Virus record (IMG/VR): IMGVR_UViG_3300047585_000046
Coordinates: 1-39,659 of that record
Strand: one strand, 5' to 3'
DNA from: a virus
Length of the DNA stretch: 39,659 bases
Part shown: in pieces, positions 28,389-36,889 of the stretch
Layout of the letters: every line of letters begins with the position of its first letter
Numbering within the stretch: position 1 is the stretch's first letter
The notes under the pieces: model-generated
The model's database searches: none
Told to the model about the DNA's origin: nothing
Seen by the model: the letters and a program-made list of their open reading frames with translations, nothing else
Position numbers and translations under genes: made by a program

Positions 28389-28912
28389 AAACTTACATAA
28401 TACCTTTAATTATTTTAAGTTTCATGTCGGTAACGACACCCGCTACAGCATATACCTTACAGGGCGAAACATCCATCCAGGAGCTGTTCCCTGATGCACA
28501 GCAAAGCGGAATTGACATCAATCAGACGGAAACGACGGCAGAAATACCGCTTCAGGCGGAACGGGGTTGGCAATCTATGCCAATACCGGCATATCAGTTA
28601 CAAACCCGACAATCACCTGGTATATTGGGTTTTTGGGTAAGTCCCATGCAACCGCATTATGTTACGCAGGTAGAACCAGCTTCCGATGCTTTTGGTTATA
28701 TTTTTGTCGGAGATATCATTCTATCTATGGACAACATAGATGCACATCGCTATTGGCAAGCCGGACAAAATATTGGGGCACCGGGGACAACTACAGTTGT
28801 CACCTACCGGCATAATGGTTTAATCAGTACCATTACTGTCAGGCGAAAGCCTATTGAAGACTTTCCAGAACAAATGCGTTCGCAGTTAAATTGGCCAGCG
28901 TTGAATAGGTAA
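28385..28912 (+). CDS. Secreted PDZ-like protein (paralogue 2)
   Basis: The 175-residue protein has a Sec signal peptide (about 22 residues, P-A-T-A-Y), a polar linker rich in Gln/Thr/Glu, and a C-terminal PDZ-like domain (about 85-168): I-L-G-F-W-V, V-E-P-A-S-D-A-F-G-Y-I-F-V-G-D-I-I-L-S-M-D, V-V-T-Y-R-H-N-G and R-R-K-P-I-E-D-F-P-E-Q. These blocks align with 947-1408. It sits between neck and sheath genes, an unexpected place for an exported protein. It carries a GACACCCGCT copy at the signal peptide. No protease domain is fused. Confidence 0.75.
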   Translation: MKTYIIPLIILSFMSVTTPATAYTLQGETSIQELFPDAQQSGIDINQTETTAEIPLQAERGWQSMPIPAYQLQTRQSPGILGFWVSPMQPHYVTQVEPASDAFGYIFVGDIILSMDNIDAHRYWQAGQNIGAPGTTTVVTYRHNGLISTITVRRKPIEDFPEQMRSQLNWPALNR

Positions 28913-28945
28913 TCGCCTACAGCACATTAAATTTTAGGTTAAAAT

Positions 28946-28977
28946 AAGCTTATCCTTAGTTCTTCAAGGTTAAGCTT
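28946..28977 (+). promoter_or_regulatory. Hairpin containing the tail-sheath Shine-Dalgarno
   Basis: AAGCTTA (28946-28952) pairs with TAAGCTT (28971-28977), and CCTT (28954-28957) with AAGG (28966-28969), around one T-T mismatch and an 8-base loop. The AAGG is the only purine-rich ribosome site before ATG 28981. Confidence 0.65.
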
Positions 28978-28980
28978 TTA

Positions 28981-30564
28981 ATGACCATAGTAATAAACGA
29001 CGCTTTATTTAATCCTAGTGCCTTAACAACCCCTGATGTCTATGAAGTCGTAATTCCGCCTCAGGCATATGTGCCCGGCGCCCCAGCCAGTGTTTCTGGT
29101 TTGGTTGGAACCGCTTCCTGGGGTCCATTAAATCTAACCCAGCTTATAGGCAATACTAATGATTTAAACCAAGCCTTTGGTACAATCAGCGCTGCTGCGC
29201 TAACTGATATCCATGACCTGGCTACTGATGTAGTTATGGCTTTAAATCAAGGCAGTCAAGCTGGATTGACTTTGCAATGCATACGGGTTTCCGATGGAAC
29301 TGATGAACAAGCGACTTTAATTTTAGTTGATACCAATGAATCACCTGCCACCGGTGGGACATTAACTGCTTTATATAGCGGGGTTCTAGGTAATCAAATT
29401 CAAATCACTATTTCGGCTGGCGCTGCCGATACTTTGGTAAATGTTATTTTAGCTGGGTGGGGCGGAAAACCTTCTGAATATTATCCGGCACTCCCGAATA
29501 CTAGTGCATTCTGGGCTGCGTTAGCAAGTGCCCTGGCTAATGGAACAGGTCCTACACAAGGACCATCACAACTTTGCAGATTAACAGTTGCTTCCAGTAC
29601 TCATGCTCCTGCACTGATTACAGGATCATCTTTAACTGGCGGTACTGATGGACGTACCGTTACAACTGCCGATTTAGTCGGCGATTCTGCCGCTGATCCA
29701 CCGACTGGCATGTATGCATTGCTTAGCGCTATTCCTACGGTTCAACAATTATGGATAGTTGGTTTAAGTGATACTACCGCATTTCCTGCATTGGTCAATA
29801 TTGGCGAACAAAATGGTATTTTAACCATGGCAACAGTACCAGTTAACACCAGTGTTGCTGATGCAATTACTGCTAAAAATACAGTTGGTGCCAATAGTTT
29901 TGAATTCGCTTTGGTACTTGACTGGTGCATTATCTTTGATCCGATTAACAATGTTCAAAGAACTATTACACCCATGGGCGTGGCTGGTGGTTTGATATCC
30001 GCATTGTCACCAGAACAATCACCATTGAATCAAGAAGTGTATGGAATTCTTGGCACACCAAGAATTAATCAAGCCACTGGTGTTGGACCTTACAGTTCAG
30101 CAACTATTGGTTTAGCTAACACTAACGGTATTATTCTTTTAACTAATCCCATTCCATTAGGTGCAGTATTTGGTTTTCGAACCGGTGTCAATACGTCACC
30201 GGAAGCCGTAACGACACCAATTGAATATAGTCGTATGACTAATTTCATTCTACAAAGCGTTGCTGGAACGTTAGGTCAGTTCATAGGACAATTGCAATCG
30301 CAAAGTCCTACGGATAAATTGCGGGCTAATGTCAAAGCAGTTCTGGATAACTTCTTTAATGAATTGGAAAACAATGATCAATTGGATGCTCACAATACAA
30401 CTTGTGATTTATCCAATAATACTCCAACAACTATCGCACAACATATCTTACGGGTTGATGTTCAAGCCCGCTATTTAGCTAGTGTCTGGTATCTCATCTT
30501 CACACTACAAGGCGGAACAACTGTACAAATTAGTGCAGCTGTCATCACGCCAGGACAACCATAG
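28981..30564 (+). CDS. Tail sheath protein
   Basis: The 527-residue protein has the hallmarks of contractile sheath proteins: the N-terminal P-A-S-V-S-G-L-V-G-T-A-S-W-G-P-L (about 36-51), a T-N-D-L-N-Q-A-F-G turn, a central domain with S-L-T-G-G-T-D-G (about 219-226) and the C-terminal conserved core (about 410-515). It forms the contractile outer tail and is followed directly by the tube gene. Length is in the normal range. Confidence 0.9.
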   Translation: MTIVINDALFNPSALTTPDVYEVVIPPQAYVPGAPASVSGLVGTASWGPLNLTQLIGNTNDLNQAFGTISAAALTDIHDLATDVVMALNQGSQAGLTLQCIRVSDGTDEQATLILVDTNESPATGGTLTALYSGVLGNQIQITISAGAADTLVNVILAGWGGKPSEYYPALPNTSAFWAALASALANGTGPTQGPSQLCRLTVASSTHAPALITGSSLTGGTDGRTVTTADLVGDSAADPPTGMYALLSAIPTVQQLWIVGLSDTTAFPALVNIGEQNGILTMATVPVNTSVADAITAKNTVGANSFEFALVLDWCIIFDPINNVQRTITPMGVAGGLISALSPEQSPLNQEVYGILGTPRINQATGVGPYSSATIGLANTNGIILLTNPIPLGAVFGFRTGVNTSPEAVTTPIEYSRMTNFILQSVAGTLGQFIGQLQSQSPTDKLRANVKAVLDNFFNELENNDQLDAHNTTCDLSNNTPTTIAQHILRVDVQARYLASVWYLIFTLQGGTTVQISAAVITPGQP

Positions 30565-30574
30565 GAATTAATCA

Positions 30575-31093
30575 ATGCCAGTAGGAAATGCAATAGCTAA
30601 TATCACAGGTTTTTCAGTCGGTCAAGATTTACGCACCGTACTGATTCAACCTAATAATGGACAAGCAGCTTTTGATATCAGTCAATTAGGACGTTTGCTG
30701 GATTTTAATGCAGTCCCTGTTATTCATGAACTACAAGAAACGCCGGTTGATTACGGTGGTATTCGTTTAGTCCGCAATATTTATCAAGGCTGGGATATCG
30801 AAGCTACATTAGGTCGTTATCAAGGTAATCTGACATTTTTAATGGCAGCAGTTATGGGTAACTTCAATTTAAATGGCTATGAAACCTATTTCACTATTCA
30901 GGCACAGGTATTCAATACAGCGCAAGGTTTGCCACTTGTCGATACTTACACATTCACAAACTGTGTAATGTCGCAAGCAAATACCGGTAATTTTGCCGAA
31001 TTGAACAGGGTAGAACAGAAGCTTCGCTTCCAAGGCCAGCAACTTCTTGTTAATGGCGTTGCGCCAACTAATATTAACGCTCTACCGTATTAA
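30575..31093 (+). CDS. Tail tube protein
   Basis: This 172-residue protein follows the sheath gene, the classic order. It has a tube-like beta architecture (V-G-Q-D-L-R-T-V-L-I, I-H-E-L-Q-E-T-P-V-D-Y-G-G-I-R, G-W-D-I-E-A-T-L-G-R-Y). T-F-T-N-C-V-M-S and F-A-E-L-N-R-V-E-Q-K-L-R-F-Q-G-Q-Q-L match the last strand region of small contractile-tail tube proteins. AGGAATTAATCA precedes ATG. Confidence 0.8.
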   Translation: MPVGNAIANITGFSVGQDLRTVLIQPNNGQAAFDISQLGRLLDFNAVPVIHELQETPVDYGGIRLVRNIYQGWDIEATLGRYQGNLTFLMAAVMGNFNLNGYETYFTIQAQVFNTAQGLPLVDTYTFTNCVMSQANTGNFAELNRVEQKLRFQGQQLLVNGVAPTNINALPY

Positions 31094-31107
31094 TTTAGAA
31101 TAGGGTT

Positions 31108-31536
31108 ATGCATACCCTGACTGATTTACTTAACACTTTACGGGCTGAAAAAGCTATGGTGCCAGTTTATAATCTGGCCTTAAAACAAGCTATTGGTCAA
31201 GCGGTTGTCATGACACTTAGATTAATGATTGCTACTTCCAGTGGTCCATGGGCACCGCTGATGCAAAGCACTATAGATTATAAGACTTATCATCAACAAG
31301 GTTTCGAAGGTAATGCCGCTAGTCCGTACTATGCCACTGGTGATTTCTACAGGGATGTAGGCTTTACCGTAGAAGGCCCAGTCATTAGTATAGGAACTAA
31401 CCTGCCTTATATAGAATTCGTTGAAATGGGAAGCGCCCATCAAGCTCCTAGACCGATTTTTAGACCTGCTTTCATGGCAGCTGCTCCCGGCATAGATGCT
31501 TTAGTGAAACAATTATACTTGCGCTCCTTAAAATAG
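31108..31536 (+). CDS. HK97 gp10-like neck / tail completion protein
   Basis: The 142-residue protein ends with Y-I-E-F-V-E-M-G-S-A-H-Q-A-P-R-P-I-F-R-P-A, close to the G-x-x-x-Q-x-P-R-P-F-x-x-P-A signature of HK97 gp10-like proteins, which act at the head-tail joint. The rest is helix plus a W-A-P-L loop. It is placed after the tube gene rather than before the sheath, which is less usual. Confidence 0.65.
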   Translation: MHTLTDLLNTLRAEKAMVPVYNLALKQAIGQAVVMTLRLMIATSSGPWAPLMQSTIDYKTYHQQGFEGNAASPYYATGDFYRDVGFTVEGPVISIGTNLPYIEFVEMGSAHQAPRPIFRPAFMAAAPGIDALVKQLYLRSLK

Positions 31537-31598
31537 CTTAATATCCTTAGCTGGTGATGTAAGTTAAACTGAAGGCACAATGAATAAGAGGTTTTACG

Positions 31599-32033
31599 AT
31601 GCCTAAAGTTAGTCATAGGTCTGGTCCGATTACTACGGCTGAAGTGGCTGGGGTATCAGAGACACCCGCTCCGGTAGTGGCAGATAAGCCTAAAAATAAA
31701 TTCGGTCGGGAGAATGTTGCTTTTGAATTACCAGACGGGCGTGTAGTCACAATAGGACTACCGCCAATTCCGATCCAGATGATTTTGCCAGCTATGTTTA
31801 GCTCCAGTGAAGACCAATCAGGGGTCAGTGCAGCCTTCGTTGAAATTCTAAGTCGGGCTATGTTACATGTCCGGGAAATTGATAATAAAAATGTTGCTCC
31901 GCCAGTGGACTATAAGGGCGTTACTGCCCTGTGTATGCAATTAGGGCAAGACGGGATTGATGCAGTTTTGCTTATGGTCGCAGAACATTTTCCATCTATC
32001 AGCCGGGAGCAGCTGAAAGTCATAAAAAAATAG
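31599..32033 (+). CDS. Tail assembly chaperone, short form
   Basis: This 144-residue protein sits directly before the tape measure gene, where tail assembly chaperones lie. A polar, Pro-rich start leads to E-L-P-D-G-R-V-V-T-I-G-L-P (about 43-55) and a helical domain. It ends V-I-K-K at a slippery A_AAA_AAA run next to the stop. Like lambda gpG, it would bind the tape measure protein during tail assembly. AAGAGG precedes ATG 31599. Confidence 0.7.
   Translation: MPKVSHRSGPITTAEVAGVSETPAPVVADKPKNKFGRENVAFELPDGRVVTIGLPPIPIQMILPAMFSSSEDQSGVSAAFVEILSRAMLHVREIDNKNVAPPVDYKGVTALCMQLGQDGIDAVLLMVAEHFPSISREQLKVIKK
32024..32030 (+). promoter_or_regulatory. Slippery A_AAA_AAA for -1 frameshifting
   Basis: In the zero frame the codons are ATA-AAA-AAA-TAG, so the seven A bases are phased X_XXY_YYZ with the stop immediately after. 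This is an ideal -1 slip site. Confidence 0.75.
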
Positions 32034-32047
32034 TGTCTAATCCGCTT

Positions 32048-32200
32048 ATGAACGAAGTAGCTTTTTTGGTCCAGAATGGCTTTTCGTTAAATGAAGCTTG
32101 TTCAATGTCGCCACTGATGCGTACATCGTTCGTTTATATCGTACAGAAGCAGTCTGGTGGGCAAATAGACTTTGAAACTGGCGATGTTCATTTTAAATAA
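32048..32200 (+). CDS. Tail assembly chaperone extension, reached by -1 frameshift
   Basis: The -1 frame stays open from the slip site to TAA 32198-32200, adding 56 residues (I-V-S-N-P-L-M-N-E-V-A-F-L-V) to give a 200-residue long form. The segment has its own ATG at 32048 (50 residues), but no ribosome binding site, so a fusion is favoured. The helical content and the M-S-P-L-M-R-T-S-F motif resemble the T-domain of gpGT-type chaperones. A long form made at low frequency would help load the tape measure. Confidence 0.65.
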   Translation: MNEVAFLVQNGFSLNEACSMSPLMRTSFVYIVQKQSGGQIDFETGDVHFK

Positions 32201-32223
32201 GTCTGTCACCGTATAATTGAAGA

Positions 32224-34452
32224 ATGTTCGAAACAGGCATTAATCTTATAATGACGGAAAACGTCTCAGCTAAGCTGGGCGTCATTCTTCCACTTTTAGA
32301 AAGAGCCAATGGTTTATTCCTGCGGTTAGATCAGGTCGCCGGTAAAGCTGCACCCGGCTTATCTGCTACTGGTAAAGCATTAGGTTTAATATCCCGCAAT
32401 TTAAGTAAAGTTAATACTGCCGGTGCCGGTGGTGTACCAACTACAATTAGCAATCTATCCCAGATGGCTAATAAATCTGCCTTGGCCGCCGAAAAAATTA
32501 CCTTCATGAGTAAAGCAGTCGGTGCTTTAAATATGGGACTACATGTCTTTAGTCGATTAGGACTAGCCATGTGGGGCTTAAGTATGTTAAAAGAAGGCGC
32601 TATGACAATTGCAAATCCTGCAATTGAAATGGCCCAGATGAGACAACAAATGGCTATGACAGGACTGTGGTCACAATCGCAAATCGGTCAGGCCGAATTA
32701 CTATCCAAGCAAATGGTTTCATCTGTTCCCGGAACAGATGCTGCCGCCAATATGGAAGCCATTAAAGAAACCAGTAGCGTTTTTGCTGATCCAGGTAGAG
32801 CATTGAAGATGGCTCCTGTCTTTGCTAAGGCGCAACAAATTATGGCAGCCATGTCTGCACAACCTGGCATGGAAGGAATGAAAGGACATGAAAAGAACTT
32901 TGCTATGTCTATCGCAAGAATGGCCGAACAAAGTGGTGCTATTTCAGATCCGAAAAAATTAGAAGAATTATTAACCGGTGTAGTAGCTACCAGTGTGAGA
33001 ACATTGGGCACCGTAGGACCACAAGCTTTGCTGCAACAATTCACCAGAGAAGGTGCTGCGAAATACATGTTAGATATTGGTAGCAACTTATTCATGTTAG
33101 GACATAAAACCCAAGAAATGGCGGGCGGTGGTAGTGGTGGCGCTAGGGGTATGGCCGGTACACAAACAGCGCAATTCTTTAATATGGCTATCGGTGGTAC
33201 CGCAAGTAAACAAACATTGGCTAATTTGGCAGCTATAGGATTAATGCCTGCACCACAAGGTGTCAAAAATTGGCCACCTAAGCCTGGTGAACCCTGGTCA
33301 GGTATGCCGGTGAAAATGGGTATGATTCGGGATAAGCAATTATTAGAAGATAACATGCTAGCTTGGGCCACTAAACAACGTAAAGAAATCTTTGATGTAA
33401 AGTTCCCTGGTTTTGAAGGAATGCCTGCTCAAAAACAAGGCGATATTTTATTTTCTACTTTCGCCGGGATGCAAAAGAATGCTAAGCAATTCTTAATCGA
33501 ACTATTAATGACACCAACAGCTTTAAATATGGCTAGACAAGTCGGTGCACAAGGTAAACAACCGGGCGTTGATCAATTAAGCGGTATGGCTGGATCGGCT
33601 CCTGCCCAGCGTATGGATGAAATTATTGGAAAATGGAAACGGTTAATGCTAACTATAGGTGAAAACCCAGCATTGCTTAGTTTAGTTTCGGCTGGATGGG
33701 ATACATTAAATAGCTTTCTGGATACAGCATGGATGCGTATGGAAGATATTAATAAATCCATGGAAGGCTTTGGAAAAAATAAAGATGTATCTACTATTAT
33801 GAAATCGGTCGGACACAGTATGTCATTACTGACACCGGTGGCACAGGGATTAGCTACAGCTTTATCTGGTTTATTTTCTGTGATATCAGTAATTACTAAA
33901 GACTATTTACATTTGATGGCATTAGCTAGTCCAGTTTTTGGAGCTATAGCGCAAGCTTATATATCTGCGAACCCACCATTAGCGGCAGTTGTTGCAGCTG
34001 GACAACTAGCGCAAGGTAAACAAAAATCCGTACCAACTACATTGGGTACAGACTCATCTGGATTTAATTGGATGACAGGAACACAAGGCGGCCAGCCGAT
34101 TAAACCTATCGGCATGAGACACCCGCTTTTGGATATACCATTTGATTGGTCTAAATTGCAAATGCCCAGTAAACAAGATTTACCAGCTCCCGCTATGGCA
34201 CCTGGTGGATGTATGTCGCAAGGTAAGAACTTATCATCCTTGCCGCAATCTATATTTAATTTCACAATCAATAATCATCCGTTATCCGGTGTTGATGCTA
34301 ATCAACAGGCCCGCAAGATTGCAGAAATGGTTAAACCGCACATTGATAAAATCGCCATGTTACAAACTAGGGGATTCACTGATTCAACATTAAGCGCTGG
34401 TGGAAATATGACATCTCCTAATTTTGCATTTGGCGACGGCAGGTATTCATAA
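32224..34452 (+). CDS. Tail tape measure protein
   Basis: The 742-residue protein is the longest in the window, with Ala/Gly/Met-rich helical segments (A-A-N-M-E-A-I-K-E, A-Q-Q-I-M-A-A-M-S-A-Q-P), a hydrophobic region (about 545-600, V-A-Q-G-L-A-T-A-L-S-G-L-F-S-V-I) suited to membrane insertion, and a C-terminal tail. It follows the frameshifting chaperones. ATG 32251 is a possible alternative start. Its length sets tail length, roughly 110 nm by the usual 1.5 Angstrom per residue rule, an inference. One GACACCCGCT copy lies at 34118. Confidence 0.8.
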   Translation: MFETGINLIMTENVSAKLGVILPLLERANGLFLRLDQVAGKAAPGLSATGKALGLISRNLSKVNTAGAGGVPTTISNLSQMANKSALAAEKITFMSKAVGALNMGLHVFSRLGLAMWGLSMLKEGAMTIANPAIEMAQMRQQMAMTGLWSQSQIGQAELLSKQMVSSVPGTDAAANMEAIKETSSVFADPGRALKMAPVFAKAQQIMAAMSAQPGMEGMKGHEKNFAMSIARMAEQSGAISDPKKLEELLTGVVATSVRTLGTVGPQALLQQFTREGAAKYMLDIGSNLFMLGHKTQEMAGGGSGGARGMAGTQTAQFFNMAIGGTASKQTLANLAAIGLMPAPQGVKNWPPKPGEPWSGMPVKMGMIRDKQLLEDNMLAWATKQRKEIFDVKFPGFEGMPAQKQGDILFSTFAGMQKNAKQFLIELLMTPTALNMARQVGAQGKQPGVDQLSGMAGSAPAQRMDEIIGKWKRLMLTIGENPALLSLVSAGWDTLNSFLDTAWMRMEDINKSMEGFGKNKDVSTIMKSVGHSMSLLTPVAQGLATALSGLFSVISVITKDYLHLMALASPVFGAIAQAYISANPPLAAVVAAGQLAQGKQKSVPTTLGTDSSGFNWMTGTQGGQPIKPIGMRHPLLDIPFDWSKLQMPSKQDLPAPAMAPGGCMSQGKNLSSLPQSIFNFTINNHPLSGVDANQQARKIAEMVKPHIDKIAMLQTRGFTDSTLSAGGNMTSPNFAFGDGRYS

Positions 34453-35360
34453 TGCCGACAACAAGACAAACATTAACTATTGGCGGAGTAGATTTAGTTG
34501 GCTTTGAGGTACCTAATGATATTCCACAATTGTTCGGCGTACAAAAGATGGCTGTCCATGACTTTCCCGGTGGACAACGCACAATTCAGAACTTAGGTGC
34601 CTTTCCGCATCCATTTATAGAATGGACTGGTAATCTATTTAATGGCAATCTAGGCGCTAATACTGCCGATACATCACAAGCAATGTTTAGAGCTGAAACA
34701 TTAAATAACCTACGCTTAGCTGCACAACCAGTGGCTTTAACCTGGGGTGCATTTAATATGCAGGTGGTGGTGGCGGAATTTGAAGTTACGGCCAAGATGG
34801 CACAATGGTTAATTTATCGTATTAAACTTGTTCCGTTTTTAGATAATACTCCTGCCGATCCGGCAGCACAAAATCCGAATGCGCAAGCTAATTTAAAGGA
34901 TGCGCAAAATCAATTCGCTAATGCTACAGATGCATCAACGTCTGGATATACTTTTTCGTCAGCTATAGTATCGCAATCTATCGCTATACAGTCAGCGATT
35001 AATGCAGCTATGATAACTGCTAATCAAAGCCTAGCTAATGTACCGCAAACTACAATTACTGCTATTCAAGAACAGATAGGAATCTTACAATTAACTTTAG
35101 ATGGGCTAATGGGTAATTCCGATTTTAGTGCAGTAGCAGCTGCTGTCAATCTATTCGGCGCAGCGGGAATTCTATCCGAAGCATTAGGTGCTGATATTGC
35201 TGGACCAATAACCATCACACTTATAGACCCTGACTTAAATCAAATAGCCGCACAATATTACAATGATGTCAGCCAGGCCGGTGCTATAGCTTTAGCTAAT
35301 AATTTACAAGATTTTTATTTAGTCGGTAGTTACACATTAACGTTGCCTAATTTGGTGTAG
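34452..35360 (+). CDS. Baseplate hub / DNA-circulation-like protein
   Basis: This 302-residue protein starts in a TAATG overlap with the tape measure stop. Its first part (L-T-I-G-G-V-D-L-V-G-F-E-V-P-N-D-I-P, Q-K-M-A-V-H-D-F-P-G-G, W-T-G-N-L-F) resembles the N-domain of Mu gpN / DNA-circulation proteins that link tube and baseplate. The second half is helical, Ala/Gln-rich, then beta (G-P-I-T-I-T-L-I-D-P-D) and ends Y-L-V-G-S-Y-T-L-T-L-P-N. No LysM domain is clear. Confidence 0.6.
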   Translation: MPTTRQTLTIGGVDLVGFEVPNDIPQLFGVQKMAVHDFPGGQRTIQNLGAFPHPFIEWTGNLFNGNLGANTADTSQAMFRAETLNNLRLAAQPVALTWGAFNMQVVVAEFEVTAKMAQWLIYRIKLVPFLDNTPADPAAQNPNAQANLKDAQNQFANATDASTSGYTFSSAIVSQSIAIQSAINAAMITANQSLANVPQTTITAIQEQIGILQLTLDGLMGNSDFSAVAAAVNLFGAAGILSEALGADIAGPITITLIDPDLNQIAAQYYNDVSQAGAIALANNLQDFYLVGSYTLTLPNLV

Positions 35361-35362
35361 TC

Positions 35363-36523
35363 ATGCCGGTAGTAACTGCATTAGGAACACAGGTTTTATT
35401 ATCCGGCGGAACTTTATCTGGTCCGATCATTGTTCCGTCCATATCCTGGAACTGTAATTACAGCGCTTACGGCAGTATCAATCAATTTCACGTACGCACA
35501 TCTATTAAGGCTTTGAAGGATATGAATTACAATATCTTCCAACAATTTGACCAGAATCCATTAACATATCAAATTCAAATTTTTGTCACTATGAATAATG
35601 TATCCACTTTGATATTCAATGGACTTGTGGATGCTGTTGATGCGTCCTGGCATGATGATACTGTGGAAATTACCGGCAGAGATTTAGGTGCAATCTTGCG
35701 GGATACCACAGCTACTTTAGATCAGGATCAATACTTAAATCAATTTATTGGACAAATAGTAACGCAGATAGCAAGCAATAATGGCTTTGGTACTAGTAAA
35801 ATTGACCCGTCAAAACAATACGCAGGTGTCAGATATACTCCAGCAGGTGGCACTGAATGGGCGTTTACAGACAGGGCAAGGCCTATCTGGAGTGTGCTAC
35901 ATTTACTAGCTAAGGAAACTGGCTATCTATTATTCGTTGACCAGCAGAAGAATTTAGTCTTTGGTAATCCTGGCGAATTTTCAACCAACCCGCAATGGCA
36001 GTATTATTGGCGACCAGGACAAAAACGTCCTAATACAAATGTATTACCAATACTGCAATTAGAAGCTACGCAGCAATCTAGACGATGTAAAGATTTCAAA
36101 GTACAAGTCTACAGTTATGATCGCTCTAGTAAATTAAGAACATCTGCTGTGTCAATTGATGGTGATGGCACTGGACAGAATTACAATATGAACATCCCTG
36201 GTATGTCAACGCCGCAAGTATGTCAACAAACCGCTGATGCGATTAAAGCCGAAATAGAACGCAAGAAAAATACTTTTAAATTTACCGTAGATGGTAATCC
36301 GCAAATACAAATCGGTGATTTAATATCTGTACAGGAATATGAACCTGGTGATTTATTAGGGTTATCTAACCAGCAATGTTTTGTATCTGGATTAAGCCAT
36401 AGCTACCAAATGGCTAGCCATGAATCAGCAACTGCCGAAGGTTTCTTGACCCACATTACCGCCGCTTTAAATATTCAAAGCAAAGGTGGCACCGGTGATG
36501 TCGGTGGTAGTGAAGGCGATTAA
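35363..36523 (+). CDS. Baseplate hub protein (gpD / Mu gpP-like)
   Basis: The 386-residue protein matches hub proteins: an N-terminal beta domain, V-D-A-V-D-A-S-W-H-D-D-T-V-E-I-T-G-R-D-L (about 87-106), a second domain with R-P-I-W-S-V-L-H-L-L-A-K-E-T-G-Y-L (about 175-191), and a C-terminal barrel (about 300-365, I-Q-I-G-D-L-I-S-V-Q, H-S-Y-Q-M-A-S-H). It forms the trimeric hub at the tube base, where the spike attaches. The stop overlaps that of the convergent small gene. Confidence 0.75.
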   Translation: MPVVTALGTQVLLSGGTLSGPIIVPSISWNCNYSAYGSINQFHVRTSIKALKDMNYNIFQQFDQNPLTYQIQIFVTMNNVSTLIFNGLVDAVDASWHDDTVEITGRDLGAILRDTTATLDQDQYLNQFIGQIVTQIASNNGFGTSKIDPSKQYAGVRYTPAGGTEWAFTDRARPIWSVLHLLAKETGYLLFVDQQKNLVFGNPGEFSTNPQWQYYWRPGQKRPNTNVLPILQLEATQQSRRCKDFKVQVYSYDRSSKLRTSAVSIDGDGTGQNYNMNIPGMSTPQVCQQTADAIKAEIERKKNTFKFTVDGNPQIQIGDLISVQEYEPGDLLGLSNQQCFVSGLSHSYQMASHESATAEGFLTHITAALNIQSKGGTGDVGGSEGD

Positions 36524-36783
36524 TAAGCATACGCTTGCATAGAAGTAACTTTATCTAATATTCTGAAATCAGTTTGATATGCTTCACCATAAGCATGATT
36601 ATCTTTAAAAAATTGTATGCGATATGGCTGCCGATGTTTTGCGATATGTGTTTGTGCCCAGTGATGCACACCTTTCACCGTTTTTAGATGATTGATCATA
36701 GTGACATCTTTAACGCCTTGTAAACTATATACACCATTACAGGGAGGGGTATTAGTGGGCGAAAGACTAATAATTGCTTTCAT
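36520..36783 (-). CDS. Small unknown minus-strand protein
   Basis: The 87-residue basic protein (H-W-A-Q-T-H-I-A-K-H-R-Q-P-Y-R-I-Q-F-F-K-D-N-H-A-Y) has no family I recognise. AGAGGATATT precedes ATG 36783. Palindromic sites lie directly upstream (36801-36843). With the spike gene it forms a minus-strand island within the tail module. A regulatory role is conceivable from the palindromes and charge. Confidence 0.55.
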   Translation of the reverse strand: MKAIISLSPTNTPPCNGVYSLQGVKDVTMINHLKTVKGVHHWAQTHIAKHRQPYRIQFFKDNHAYGEAYQTDFRILDKVTSMQAYAY

Positions 36784-36800
36784 ATGAATATCCTCTTTAT

Positions 36801-36843
36801 TTCTTAAGAATGTTTAATATTAAACAGCATGACTGATATGCTG
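36801..36843. promoter_or_regulatory. Cluster of palindromes, candidate operator
   Basis: Adjacent perfect palindromes: TTCTTAAGAA (36801-36810) and TGTTTAATATTAAACA (36811-36826). They are followed by CAGCAT (36825-36830) with ATGCTG (36838-36843). They lie in the leader of the 36520-36783 gene and downstream of the spike gene. Confidence 0.6.
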
Positions 36844-36889
36844 CGTAATGTCAATCGTTTAATTAAGAATGTCTACTTTAATACTGCAA

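Noticed and set aside
32688-33371. Minus-strand frame of 227 codons inside the tape measure gene
   Set aside because: Antisense shadow of an Ala/Met-rich gene with clear plus-strand coding and context.
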